Source: Methylobacterium sp. FF17 (GTDB lineage Bacteria; Pseudomonadota; Alphaproteobacteria; Rhizobiales; Beijerinckiaceae). From it: 64,000 nt of DNA. A model generated the notes under the pieces. It searched no databases. It saw only the letters and a program-made list of their open reading frames with translations, and was not told where the DNA came from. This document shows, in pieces, positions 45,808-53,654 of this stretch (positions are counted from its first letter, which is position 1; each line of letters begins with the position of its first letter). Where the stretch lies: contig NZ_CP107532.1 of the NCBI RefSeq assembly GCF_025813715.1, positions 1,860,001-1,924,000 on the forward strand, written 5' to 3'. The position numbers were made by a program, and so were the translations under genes.

Positions 45808-46716
45808 TCACGGCCGCGTGGCAGCGGCCTCCGATCCCGCGATCAGGGGCGCAAGGATCGCCCGTGCGCGCGCCGTGATCACCGGGCCGGCGGCTTCGGG
45901 CGTTCCTGCTGCGAAGGGCGGGGCGGGAGCGTACTCGGCGACCAGCTGGCTCGTACGGGCCGCGTCCACACCGCGCAGACGCGCCGACAAGGCCAGGGCG
46001 AAATCGAGGCCCGCCGAGATTCCAGCCGCCGTGACGCGGTTGCGGTCGAAGACCACCCGTTCGTTCACCGGGATCGCGCCGAGGCGCGGGAGCACGCTGT
46101 CGCGCACGCACCAGTGCGAGGTGGCCCGGTAGCCTTCGAGGAGGCCGGCGGCGCCGAGGATCAGCGAGCCCGTGCACACGCTCGTGATCCAGCCGGCCCA
46201 TGCCCCGCGGTCGCGCAGGAAGGCCAGGGTGTCGGCGTCGCGCATCTGCGCCGGCGTGCCGTCGCCGCCCGGGACGAACAGCACGTCGAGGTCGCGCGGG
46301 CAGGTCTCGAAGCTGTCGCCGGCCAGGAGCGCCAGACCGGTATCGGACGTGATGGGACCGGCCGCGCGGGCCACGAGGTGCAGCCCGCCCGCGGCGATCC
46401 CGGCGAGAAGCGCCTGCGGGCCGACGAGGTCGAGGGCCGTCATGCCCGGGTAGAGCAGCATCGCGATGCGCAGCGGCGGCGCTGGTGGAGAAGCCGCCGG
46501 CAGGAGCGCCCGGGCATCGTCCCCTGCGTCGGCCGGCGGTGCCGCGAGCGCCAGGGTGACGCCGGCCAGGGCGGCGGCGAAGGCGCGGCGATCGAGCCCG
46601 GGTGCCTCGGGCGTTCCGGGTCGCGCTGCGACGGGAAGCGGCTCCGACTCCTCGGTTCGGCGCGCTCCCTTGCGCGGAACCCGTATCCGCCTCGGCGCAG
46701 GGTGCTCCGGGCTCAC
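45808..46716 (-). CDS. DJ-1/PfpI family protein with N-terminal signal
   Basis: A 302-residue protein. The domain from about residue 80 is DJ-1/PfpI-like: RIAMLLYPGMTALDLVGPQALL, LFVPGGDG and ITSVCTGSLILGAAGLLEG with the conserved nucleophile-elbow Cys. Before it is a likely twin-arginine or Sec signal (DRRAFAAALAGVTLALAAPPADA), so it may be exported. The GTG start at 46716 overlaps the stop of the response regulator (GTGA), pointing to translational coupling. It is the last gene of a kinase-regulator-DJ-1 operon. Members of this group can be hydratases, deglycases or AraC-type sensor domains; the function here is open. Confidence 0.85.
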   Translation of the reverse strand: MSPEHPAPRRIRVPRKGARRTEESEPLPVAARPGTPEAPGLDRRAFAAALAGVTLALAAPPADAGDDARALLPAASPPAPPLRIAMLLYPGMTALDLVGPQALLAGIAAGGLHLVARAAGPITSDTGLALLAGDSFETCPRDLDVLFVPGGDGTPAQMRDADTLAFLRDRGAWAGWITSVCTGSLILGAAGLLEGYRATSHWCVRDSVLPRLGAIPVNERVVFDRNRVTAAGISAGLDFALALSARLRGVDAARTSQLVAEYAPAPPFAAGTPEAAGPVITARARAILAPLIAGSEAAATRP

Positions 46717-47096
46717 TGGCGCGGCCCGGCCTCGAAGGATCGGATCGCCTTGATGAGGGCGGCCGCGCGGTAGGGCTTGGTGAAGAAGAGGCTGCCCGCG
46801 ATCAGCCGTGGCGGCGTCTGCGTGAAGCCCGTCGCGTAGATGACCGGCAGGCCGGGGCGCAGGGTCCGCGCGGCCTCCGCGAGTTGCCATCCGTCCATCT
46901 CGCCGGGCAGGCGGATGTCGGTGAAGAGGATGTCGATGGACGCCTCGGTCCTGAGGATGGTCATGGCGGCCTCGGCCGTGGCGGCGGGGAAGACCGAGAA
47001 ACCCGCATCCTCGAGATCGGCGGTGATGACCTCCAGCAGGAGGGATTCATCCTCCACCATCAGGATCCTATGTTGGGGCGTGCCGCTCATCGTCAT
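46713..47096 (-). CDS. Single-domain response regulator
   Basis: A 127-residue receiver domain with no output domain. Phosphoacceptor Asp60 lies in LFTDIRLPGEMDGW, acidic residues Glu15-Asp16 in MVEDESLL, a conserved Thr/Ser region ATGFTQTPP and the Lys in LFFTKPYRA. It lies 9 bases after the ethylene-receptor-like kinase and overlaps the DJ-1 gene, so it should be the partner of that kinase. It resembles receivers found at the C-terminus of hybrid kinases of this type; the downstream target is unknown. Confidence 0.95.
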   Translation of the reverse strand: MTMSGTPQHRILMVEDESLLLEVITADLEDAGFSVFPAATAEAAMTILRTEASIDILFTDIRLPGEMDGWQLAEAARTLRPGLPVIYATGFTQTPPRLIAGSLFFTKPYRAAALIKAIRSFEAGPRQ

Positions 47097-47105
47097 GGGG
47101 TTCCG

Positions 47106-48377
47106 TCAGGCGTACCCCAGGCGTGGGGCAGGGCTGGTTCGCGCAGGCTCCGCATCCGGGGGCGGGGACGATACCGCGCCCCCGTCGCGTGGCAAGTAGA
47201 GCCGGACGATGGTGCCGCCGCCCGGCCGGTTCATGATCTCCACATGCCCTTCGGATTGCTTGGCGAAGCCGAAGACCTGGCTGAGGCCGAGGCCCGTGCC
47301 CTCGCCCACAGGCTTGGTGGTGAAGAACGGCTCGAAGGCGCGGGCGAGCACCTCGGCGCTCATGCCCGTGCCGGTATCCTCCACCGCGATGGCGACGTGG
47401 TCGAGGGGACGCAGGCCCGGGATCCGGGTGGCCTCGGCCGCCGGCACGTTGTGGGTGCGCAGCAGCGCGCGTCCTCCCGCCGGCATGGCATCGCGGGCAT
47501 TCACCGACAGGTTGAGGAGGGCGTTCTCCAACTGGTTGGCGTCGACGCGGACGGGCCAGAGGTCGTGCGCCAGGATCATCTCCGGCGTCTCGACGGTGCC
47601 GAGCGCACCCCGCAGGAGTTCCGAGAGGTCGCGGATCAACCGGTTCGGCTCCAGGGGAACCGCCTGCAGCGGCTGGCGCCGCGCGAAGGCCAGCATCTTC
47701 TGCACCAGGCCGGCCGCGCGCTCGGCCCCGTCCATGGCCCCGCGGAGGGAGCGATGGGCGCCGCTCTCGGCGGGCAGGACGCGCTCGATCCGGTCGAGGT
47801 TGCAGATGACCACGCCGAGCAGGTTGTTGAAGTCGTGCGCGACGCCCCCGGTGAGGGAGCCGATCGCCTCCATCTTCTGGCTCTGACGCAGCATGTCCTC
47901 GGCGCGGTCACGCTCCGCATAGGCGTCGCGCAGGGCGGCGAGGGCCGCGTCGCGCTCGCGCACGCGAGCCTCAAGCTCGGCATTGGCGGCGCGCAACTGG
48001 GCCGGCGAGGGGAGGGCGAGCGCCTTCGGCAGCAGCACCCAGAGCAGGATCGCCGTGACGATCGAAGCGGCGGCCGTCACGGCCTTGAGAGCGGCCTCGG
48101 CCGCGTAGTCGGGCACCCACAGGGTCCAGATCTCGAACAGGTGGGTGGTGCCGCAGGCCATGATGAAGAGCGCGAAGGCCCAGAACATCCATCCGAACGC
48201 GATATCGCGCCGGCGCGTGACGAAGACGCCGAGCGCCACCGGGATCGTGAAGTAGGCGAGCGCGATGATGGCGTCGGAGGCCACATGGGTCCAGATCAAC
48301 TCCGGGCGCCACACCAGGCAGATTCCGTGCGGCGCCAGGCTGGTCCGATCGAGGAAGGCGGCGAGGATCTCGAACAT
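47106..48377 (-). CDS. Histidine kinase with ethylene-receptor-like sensor domain
   Basis: A 423-residue membrane sensor kinase. Residues about 28-120 form three helices that align by eye with the ethylene-binding domain of plant ETR1: SDAIIALAYFTIP, then ALFIMACGTTHLFEIWTLW. Asp35, Cys75 and His79 match ETR1 Asp25, Cys65 and His69, the last two of which hold the copper that binds ethylene. A coiled region (about 128-165) leads to a HisKA domain with His181 (LTGGVAHDFNNLLG), then a HATPase with N-box NLSVNARDAMP, DTGTGMS and GTGLGLS. First gene of a three-gene operon. Start ATG 48377 gives the domain a short N-terminus of usual length. Confidence 0.9.
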   Translation of the reverse strand: MFEILAAFLDRTSLAPHGICLVWRPELIWTHVASDAIIALAYFTIPVALGVFVTRRRDIAFGWMFWAFALFIMACGTTHLFEIWTLWVPDYAAEAALKAVTAAASIVTAILLWVLLPKALALPSPAQLRAANAELEARVRERDAALAALRDAYAERDRAEDMLRQSQKMEAIGSLTGGVAHDFNNLLGVVICNLDRIERVLPAESGAHRSLRGAMDGAERAAGLVQKMLAFARRQPLQAVPLEPNRLIRDLSELLRGALGTVETPEMILAHDLWPVRVDANQLENALLNLSVNARDAMPAGGRALLRTHNVPAAEATRIPGLRPLDHVAIAVEDTGTGMSAEVLARAFEPFFTTKPVGEGTGLGLSQVFGFAKQSEGHVEIMNRPGGGTIVRLYLPRDGGAVSSPPPDAEPARTSPAPRLGYA

Positions 48378-48488
48378 GTCGGGTCTCGGGAGATCGGGGC
48401 TCGGCCCGAGGGGACGTGCCGGAGAAGGTGTCCGAAACCTTAACCTCAAGACTCCCCTGTCGTCGCGGGCAAAAGATGTCCAGCCGGC

Positions 48489-48505
48489 TGAACCAATATG
48501 GTTCA
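48489..48505. promoter_or_regulatory. Palindrome upstream of the sensor kinase operon
   Basis: TGAACCA-ATA-TGGTTCA, a perfect 7-3-7 inverted repeat, about 112 bases before the kinase start, in an AT-rich leader. A candidate binding site for a dimeric regulator. Confidence 0.4.
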
Positions 48506-48516
48506 TAGCCTACTGG

Positions 48517-48542
48517 TGCCGGTTAAAACAGCAATACCGGCA
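48517..48542. promoter_or_regulatory. Second inverted repeat upstream of the sensor kinase operon
   Basis: TGCCGGT and ACCGGCA separated by 12 AT-rich bases; lies 11 bases from the palindrome at 48489-48505. Half-site spacing of about 19 bases centre to centre (two helical turns) would suit a dimeric DNA-binding protein. Confidence 0.35.
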
Positions 48543-48572
48543 AGTAAAATTCGCAAAGACTACTGGGGATAT

Positions 48573-48604
48573 CCCGGGCACGACTACCCACATCGGTGCC
48601 CGGG
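48573..48604 (-). terminator. Hairpin after the M48 peptidase gene
   Basis: CCCGGGCAC (48573-48581) pairs perfectly with GTGCCCGGG (48596-48604) around a 14-base loop, 9 bases beyond the M48 stop. No T run; weak terminator. Confidence 0.4.
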
Positions 48605-48612
48605 GGGACGTG

Positions 48613-50115
48613 TTACTCCAGAACGACCTTGTAGGTCTGGCCCGCCCGGACGGCGGCGCCGCGCTCGAGGCCGTTCAGGACCAGGAAGCGCTCCAGCGGC
48701 TTGTCCGGGACCACCATGCGCTGCGCGAGCGCCTCGGTCGTCTCGCCGGGGGCGGCGGTGACGAGGACGAGCCGGAGGGGACGCAGGGTGCGGGTCTCGG
48801 CCGGGTCGATCACCGTCAGGCTCTCGGTCCAGCGCCGGAACGCGCCGTCCGGATCGGTGCCGCCCTTGGCCGCCATGATCATCCGGAACGTGCTTTCCCC
48901 CACCCGGATCGTGGCGAGGCGGAAGGTCCAGTCCTTGCCGCGCGACAGGGCGGTCGCCGCCGGGTTGCCGGCGACCATACGGTTCTCCAGGGAGGCCGGA
49001 TCGATCACGTCGTTCCAAGTGGCCTTGAGAACCTCGTCCAGGCCCTGACCCGCATGGCTCTCGACCTGGTCGAAGAGCAGGCGCCGGCTGCCCTCGCCGG
49101 TGGTGCCCAGCACGGCGTTGCGGGTGTTCTCGATGGCAAAGCCCTCGGGCACTTCGAAGGCGATGCCGAGGCCGGGGTGCAGGAAGCGGCGGCCGCGCAC
49201 CAGGCCGTCGCCGGGATTGTCGCCGTAGGCGATGCCGTCGATGGCCGCGAGGTAGCGGGTGCGCTCGTCGGCGCCGAGGCCCGGCGCGCCGATCAGCCGG
49301 GCGGCCCGGGTCACGAGGGTGATCCGCTCGCTGGTGCCCGGATGGGTCGCCAGCATGTCGGGCTCGCCGGGCACCCCCGTCCCGGTCTTCAGCGCCATGG
49401 TCCGGCTCAAGGCGGTGAGGAAGCGCCCCGCCCCGAATGGGTCGTAGCCCGCGCGGGCCAGCGTGCGGACGCCGATGCCGTCGGCCTCGAGTTCCTGGTC
49501 GCGCGAGAAGCGGGCCAGGGCGAACTTCGACTGGTTCTGAAGCTGCGCGCCCGTGACGGGATCGTTCAGCACGTCGGCCACGACCTTGCTCACGAGCTGC
49601 GACCGCAGCGCCAGTTCGGTGCGCGCGGTGGCGTGGCGCAGGGTGACGTGGGCGATCTCGTGCGCCAGCACGGCCGCGATCTCGGAGGTGTCGCTGGCGA
49701 GCGCCAGCAGGCCCCGCGTGACGTAGAGCCGGCCGCTCGGGAGCGCGAAGGCGTTGACGACGGGGGAATCGAGCAGCGTGACCGCGTAGGTCTCCTCGGG
49801 CCGTTCCGTGGCCCGCACGAGGCGGTCGGTCACTTCGGTCACTAGCCGGAGGCTCGCCGGGGCCCGGTACTCCCCGCCGAAGGAGGCAACCAGCTTGGCG
49901 TGGTCGGCATCGGAGGTGCTGCGCTCGCGCCCCGTGGTGCGCGGCGCCTCGCGCGGCACCGCGATCGCGGCCGGCTGCACGGTGGCGCCCGTCTGGTCGC
50001 CGATGCAGCCGGAGAGGAGCAGGGTGGGCAGCAACAGGGCGAAGCGCGCCCGTGGGCCGATCCGCTCACGTCCGCAGGAGGCCGAGGGTGCCCGGGTGAG
50101 AAGGGTCGAGGCCAT
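48613..50115 (-). CDS. M48 family metallopeptidase lipoprotein
   Basis: A 500-residue lipoprotein protease. Lipobox LLLSGC at about residue 37. The zinc site is HEIAH (in VLAHEIAHVTLRHA) with the third ligand Glu in ELEADGIGVRTLA. Such BepA/YfgC-like enzymes act in periplasmic quality control of outer-membrane proteins. The C-terminal 60 residues (LAQRMVVPDKPLERFLVLNGL, then GQTYKVVLE) are LysM-like. It starts 5 bases after the stop of the SNase-like gene, so they share an operon. ATG 50115 begins at the signal peptide. Confidence 0.93.
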   Translation of the reverse strand: MASTLLTRAPSASCGRERIGPRARFALLLPTLLLSGCIGDQTGATVQPAAIAVPREAPRTTGRERSTSDADHAKLVASFGGEYRAPASLRLVTEVTDRLVRATERPEETYAVTLLDSPVVNAFALPSGRLYVTRGLLALASDTSEIAAVLAHEIAHVTLRHATARTELALRSQLVSKVVADVLNDPVTGAQLQNQSKFALARFSRDQELEADGIGVRTLARAGYDPFGAGRFLTALSRTMALKTGTGVPGEPDMLATHPGTSERITLVTRAARLIGAPGLGADERTRYLAAIDGIAYGDNPGDGLVRGRRFLHPGLGIAFEVPEGFAIENTRNAVLGTTGEGSRRLLFDQVESHAGQGLDEVLKATWNDVIDPASLENRMVAGNPAATALSRGKDWTFRLATIRVGESTFRMIMAAKGGTDPDGAFRRWTESLTVIDPAETRTLRPLRLVLVTAAPGETTEALAQRMVVPDKPLERFLVLNGLERGAAVRAGQTYKVVLE

Positions 50116-50120
50116 GCCGT

Positions 50121-50963
50121 TCAGCGCCGCGGCGCCCGCTCCCCATCCAGAACTTCGATCATGTCGGCGCTCGCAACGTCGAGGGTCGGGCCGCGCCAGG
50201 CCTCGAGCCGTCCCCGGACGCGGACCTCCCGGCCCCGCAGACTCGCCGTACTCAAACCACGTTCCTGCAATTGGCGCCAAGTGCGTTTCGACACGGTAAC
50301 CGTGAGCCCGTCCTCACCCTTGCGCGTGAAGTCGAGATAGGTCCGCCGTGCCCGCTCGCCGACCCGGAGCACCGTGCCCTGCGTCACCACGAAGCGCCCC
50401 ATCCGGGACCGCAGGGCGGCCCCGTCGCGAACCTCGGGGGCCGCCGCGCTCCAGACGCCCCGTCCCGCCCGCCGGGCCCCCGCCTCGACGGCGAGGAGGC
50501 CGGGCCGGCACAGGGTGTCGCGCTCGCCCGCATCGACCGGGACGAGCCCCGCGTCGACGAGACCGGCCGCGAGGTCGGGGATGTCCGCTGAGCCGGGATC
50601 GTCGGGTCCCGCGGCGGACCGCTCCGCGGACGCCGCCGGCTCCAGGCTGGCATCCACGTGGGTCCGCCCCCAACGGTCGGTCTCGCCGCGTGCCACGAGC
50701 GTCAGGGTGCGCCCGCGATGCCGCAGGAGCCAGGCCTCCGCCGCCGCATGGGCGGGCTCCGGCCAATGAATGCCATCGAGCACCGCGCGGGCGCCGGAGG
50801 CGAGGACGAGTTCCCCGCGCGGCCCGAGGCCGACGAGGACATCCCTGCGCGCGGGCGCTTCCCGGCACTCCGGCGCGGTCCCGGCCGCCCGGGCGTGACC
50901 CAGGCCCGCGAGGGCGCCGAGGAGAATTGCGCCCGGTCCGACCGGCGATCGTCGATGCCCCAT
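50121..50963 (-). CDS. Thermonuclease-like (SNase/OB-fold) secreted protein
   Basis: A 280-residue protein with an N-terminal signal (GAILLGALAGLGHARAAG). The middle is a staphylococcal nuclease-like domain: ASGARAVLDGIHWPEP, DRWGRTHV (the catalytic-region DRxGR) and ARRAGRGVWS. A C-terminal OB-like segment follows (GRFVVTQGTVLRVGERARRTYLDF). Some catalytic positions appear changed, so nuclease activity is uncertain. First gene of a pair with the M48 lipoprotein. ATG 50963 is the most likely start; a GTG six bases upstream is possible. Confidence 0.75.
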   Translation of the reverse strand: MGHRRSPVGPGAILLGALAGLGHARAAGTAPECREAPARRDVLVGLGPRGELVLASGARAVLDGIHWPEPAHAAAEAWLLRHRGRTLTLVARGETDRWGRTHVDASLEPAASAERSAAGPDDPGSADIPDLAAGLVDAGLVPVDAGERDTLCRPGLLAVEAGARRAGRGVWSAAAPEVRDGAALRSRMGRFVVTQGTVLRVGERARRTYLDFTRKGEDGLTVTVSKRTWRQLQERGLSTASLRGREVRVRGRLEAWRGPTLDVASADMIEVLDGERAPRR

Positions 50964-51170
50964 CCCCACGCAGTCCCCCCCCGGCCGGTTTGCGAATCCC
51001 CGCCGATTGTGCGGCCCGGATGTGGGTCGAGGCAAGGAAGGCCCGGCGGCCGGACGAACGGTTGATGCCGCATTGCGGCAGGATCGCCACAGCGACGCCC
51101 GCCCGGGTTCGGCAACGGCTGTCTCCGCGGTTGGCGCGCGGACGCGATGATGCTAGGACACCCGAGGTGA

Positions 51171-51502
51171 GTCTCCGTAGCTCAGCTGGACAGAGCACAG
51201 GTTTCCTAGATCACAATTGGGCGTCGCGAGGGGAAACCGCGCGGCGGATCCGCTCAAATTCGGGGAACGCTTACCGTTCGCGCGTTGCGGACGCAGCCGA
51301 TCCCGAGCCAAGCCCGATCGCCGATGCTCCGGGGGCCGGGACGGTGTAGAGACTAGACGGGCGGCACCTAAGGGCCTCGGCGACGGGGCCTAGGGTGAAG
51401 GGATAGTCCAGACCACGAACGCGTCCCTCGCGGGGCGCGGCGGCGGAAGCCGAAGTGGGATGAAACCTGGGGTCGCAGGTTCGAGACCTGCCGGGGACGC
51501 CA
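51171..51502 (+). tRNA. tRNA-Arg(CCU), interrupted by a group I intron
   Basis: The 5' exon (51171-51207) and 3' exon (51463-51502) fold into a full cloverleaf. Acceptor stem GTCTCCG pairs with CGGGGAC; D stem GCTC/GAGC; anticodon stem CAGGT/ACCTG with loop TTCCTAA giving anticodon CCT (positions 51205-51207); T stem GCAGG/CCTGC with loop TTCGAGA. CCA is encoded at 51500-51502. The gene reads the rare Arg codon AGG. The intron must be removed for the tRNA to function. Confidence 0.95.
51208..51462 (+). ncRNA. Group I intron (255 nt) in tRNA-Arg(CCU)
   Basis: Inserted right after the third anticodon base. The 5' exon end GGTTTCCT (51200-51207) pairs with the internal guide GGGAAACC (51231-51238), placing a U-G wobble at the splice site (P1). 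The intron ends in G (51462), the expected omega G. Conserved core strands are visible: R (AGAGACTAGACGG, 51348-51360) and S (GAAGGGATAGTCC, 51397-51409), which form P7, and an AATTCGGGGAACG-type P strand at 51257-51269. Small size and lack of an open frame fit the IC3-type self-splicing introns known in alphaproteobacterial tRNA-Arg(CCU). Confidence 0.9.
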
Positions 51503-51642
51503 CCAGCCATCAGGTCATGTCCGGACCTGAAATCTCCAAGACTGACATCCCGCCGAGCGTCGATGCTCACGCCGGGTTTCGTCGGTCCGTCCTCAAGCGG
51601 AGCGAACGGGCCGGCATCCTGGTGTCGCGGAGCCCAGTCAGT

Positions 51643-53070
51643 TCAGGATTTCCCACGGCCGGTGTGCATGGCCCCTGACGCGGCCTCCAACCCCCATCGC
51701 ACCAGATCCTCCGCCTCCGCGGCCGAGCCGGCTTCGGCGTAGCAGCGCAGTTCCGGGGCATTGCCGGAGGGCCGGAAATGAACGGTCCGGGTTCCGTCGA
51801 GGCCGACCCGAACGCCATCCTGCGTGTCGACCGACACGGGCGTGCCGACGGGACGGAAGAAGGTCTGTCGGAACCCGTCCTCGCCGAGTTGCAGGAGGAA
51901 CGGGCCGCTCGACTCGGACGGCGTGTCGGGCAGGCGATCGCTCGCCGTCTCTCCCGCGTTGAGGGAGGCGACGAGATCGGCCAGGGTCAGGCCGGCCCCC
52001 TGGGTCGCGGCCAGCGTCGCCAGGATCGGCAGCATCGCGTCGCGGGTGGGGAGGGCGGGGAGGCGCTTGCCGTCGATCGTCACGTCCGAACCGAGGAGGA
52101 ACCCGCCATTGGCCTCGAAGCCGACGGTGATCCCCGCCCCGTCACCTTGGGCCTGCGCCATGCCGGCGATGACGAAGGGCGATCCGACCCGGGTGCGCAG
52201 GACGCGCCGGAAGCCGCCCGCATGCTCGATCGCCGATCCAGCCGTGACGGGTACCACGACCGCGTCGGCGCCGAGGAACCGTGCCGTGATGAGCCCGAGC
52301 ACGTCGCCGCGCACGATCCGGCCCGATCCATCCGCCACCAGCGGCCGGTCGGCGTCGCCATCGGTGGTGACGAGCGCGTCGTACGCCCCCGACGCCATGA
52401 CCTCGCGGATGAAGGCGATATCCTCCGGACGATGCGCCTCGGTGTCGATCGGCACGAAGGTCTCGGAACGTCCGATCGGCACGACCCGGGCTCCGAGCGA
52501 CGCCAGCAGGTCGGCGAGCAGATCGCGGGCGACGGAACTCTGCTGGTAAACCGCGACCCGCAGCCCGGTCAGGGCCTCGGCCCCGAAGACCTCGCTGTAG
52601 CGCCGCCGATACCGGTCGAGGGCGCCCGTTTCCGGCGTGGCGGGAACTGCTGCCATCGCACCGACCGCACCGACGTCCCCCAGGGCGGCCAGGATCGCGA
52701 CCTCGTCGGCCTTCGTGATCTCACCGTCGGGCCGGTAGAACTTCAGGCCGTTCCGGTCCTGCGGGATGTGGCTGCCCGTCACCATGACGGCGCAGGCCCC
52801 CAGCCGAAACCCCTCGAGGGCGAGGGCAGGCGTCGGGAGAGCCCCGCAATCGATCGCCCCGAAGCCAACCTCGGCCGCCGCGTCCGCCACCGTCGCGGCG
52901 ATCCCCGCGCTGCTGTCGCGCAGGTCCCGCCCGATCAGGACGCGGCGATTGCCGCCGTCGGTCGTGGCGATGGCGCGGAAGAACGCCCGCGCGTAGGCGT
53001 AGCTCGGCCAACCCGTGAGATCTGTCACAAGGCCGCGCAGGCCGCTCGTACCGAACTTCAGACTGCTCAC
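51643..53070 (-). CDS. Phosphohexomutase (phosphomannomutase/phosphoglucomutase family)
   Basis: A 475-residue alpha-D-phosphohexomutase. N-terminal KFGTSGLRGLV, phosphoserine loop VMVTGSHIPQDRNGLKFY (TGSHIP with Ser105 or near), metal site TTDGDADRPLV (DGDxDR), sugar-specificity loop in GFEANGGFLLGSD, and the phosphate-binding RPSGNAPELRCY. It interconverts sugar 1- and 6-phosphates for polysaccharide precursors; whether mannose or glucose cannot be told. The GTG at 53070 has GGAGGAACC upstream and gives the conserved N-terminus. It lies next to a large glycosyltransferase gene, divergently oriented. Confidence 0.92.
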   Translation of the reverse strand: MSSLKFGTSGLRGLVTDLTGWPSYAYARAFFRAIATTDGGNRRVLIGRDLRDSSAGIAATVADAAAEVGFGAIDCGALPTPALALEGFRLGACAVMVTGSHIPQDRNGLKFYRPDGEITKADEVAILAALGDVGAVGAMAAVPATPETGALDRYRRRYSEVFGAEALTGLRVAVYQQSSVARDLLADLLASLGARVVPIGRSETFVPIDTEAHRPEDIAFIREVMASGAYDALVTTDGDADRPLVADGSGRIVRGDVLGLITARFLGADAVVVPVTAGSAIEHAGGFRRVLRTRVGSPFVIAGMAQAQGDGAGITVGFEANGGFLLGSDVTIDGKRLPALPTRDAMLPILATLAATQGAGLTLADLVASLNAGETASDRLPDTPSESSGPFLLQLGEDGFRQTFFRPVGTPVSVDTQDGVRVGLDGTRTVHFRPSGNAPELRCYAEAGSAAEAEDLVRWGLEAASGAMHTGRGKS

Positions 53071-53654
53071 GGTTCCTCCAACATCTCGGACGGTCCTTGC
53101 ACCGTCCCCGATCGCGTTGCGATCGGGCCGAGCTTCGGCCCTTTGGTCGTCGTGTGCCTGCGTAGAGCGGGCATCCGCTTCCGGGAAGCGCCCGATCCCT
53201 CCGCCGACAAGATTCGGGTTCACGCTGAGAATGCTGTAATCCGCTCGCCGATCACAGAGGCCCAGGAGGATACCACACTTCTTCGACAGGCCGGCCTGAG
53301 GGCCTTGGTCTCTCGATGATTCGGATCCCTGTGGGGGCCTCTGAATGCCCGGTTCGTCGTGACGATCACCACCCGTCCGAGCGTCGGGGTAATCCATCGT
53401 TGCCGTTGCCATCTCGACCCTCGGAGATGCGAAAGGTCCAGCCATCTCCGCTGGTCCGTATAGGGGACACTGCTTCTGTCTGGGCATGAAGGGCTATTGG
53501 GACCGTGCGGAGGGCGACGCAAATGCGCAGCGGCCTCCCGCTTGGCTTGAACCGAAATGCCAGCCATGTAGCTGCCAGGATTGCTACCTAGGAGATGATC
53601 GGCCGTAGCTCAGAACCTAATACGTATGAGATTTGATATTTCAGAACGGAAATT
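53071..53654. other. Intergenic region between divergent genes
   Basis: 584 bases without a supported gene, becoming AT-rich from about 53580 to the glycosyltransferase start. A 13-base segment at 53601-53613 matches the 5' end of many tRNAs (GGCCGTAGCTCAG) but no cloverleaf follows. Holds the promoters of the phosphohexomutase and the glycosyltransferase. Confidence 0.45.

Noticed and set aside
51208..51346. Open frame through the intron continuing from the region upstream of the tRNA
   Set aside because: It reads through tRNA and intron bases without any homing-endonuclease motif; structural RNA explains the sequence.
53601..53613. GGCCGTAGCTCAG, like the 5' end of a tRNA
   Set aside because: No D-loop, anticodon or T arm follows; AT-rich sequence begins right after. 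Probably chance or a fragment.
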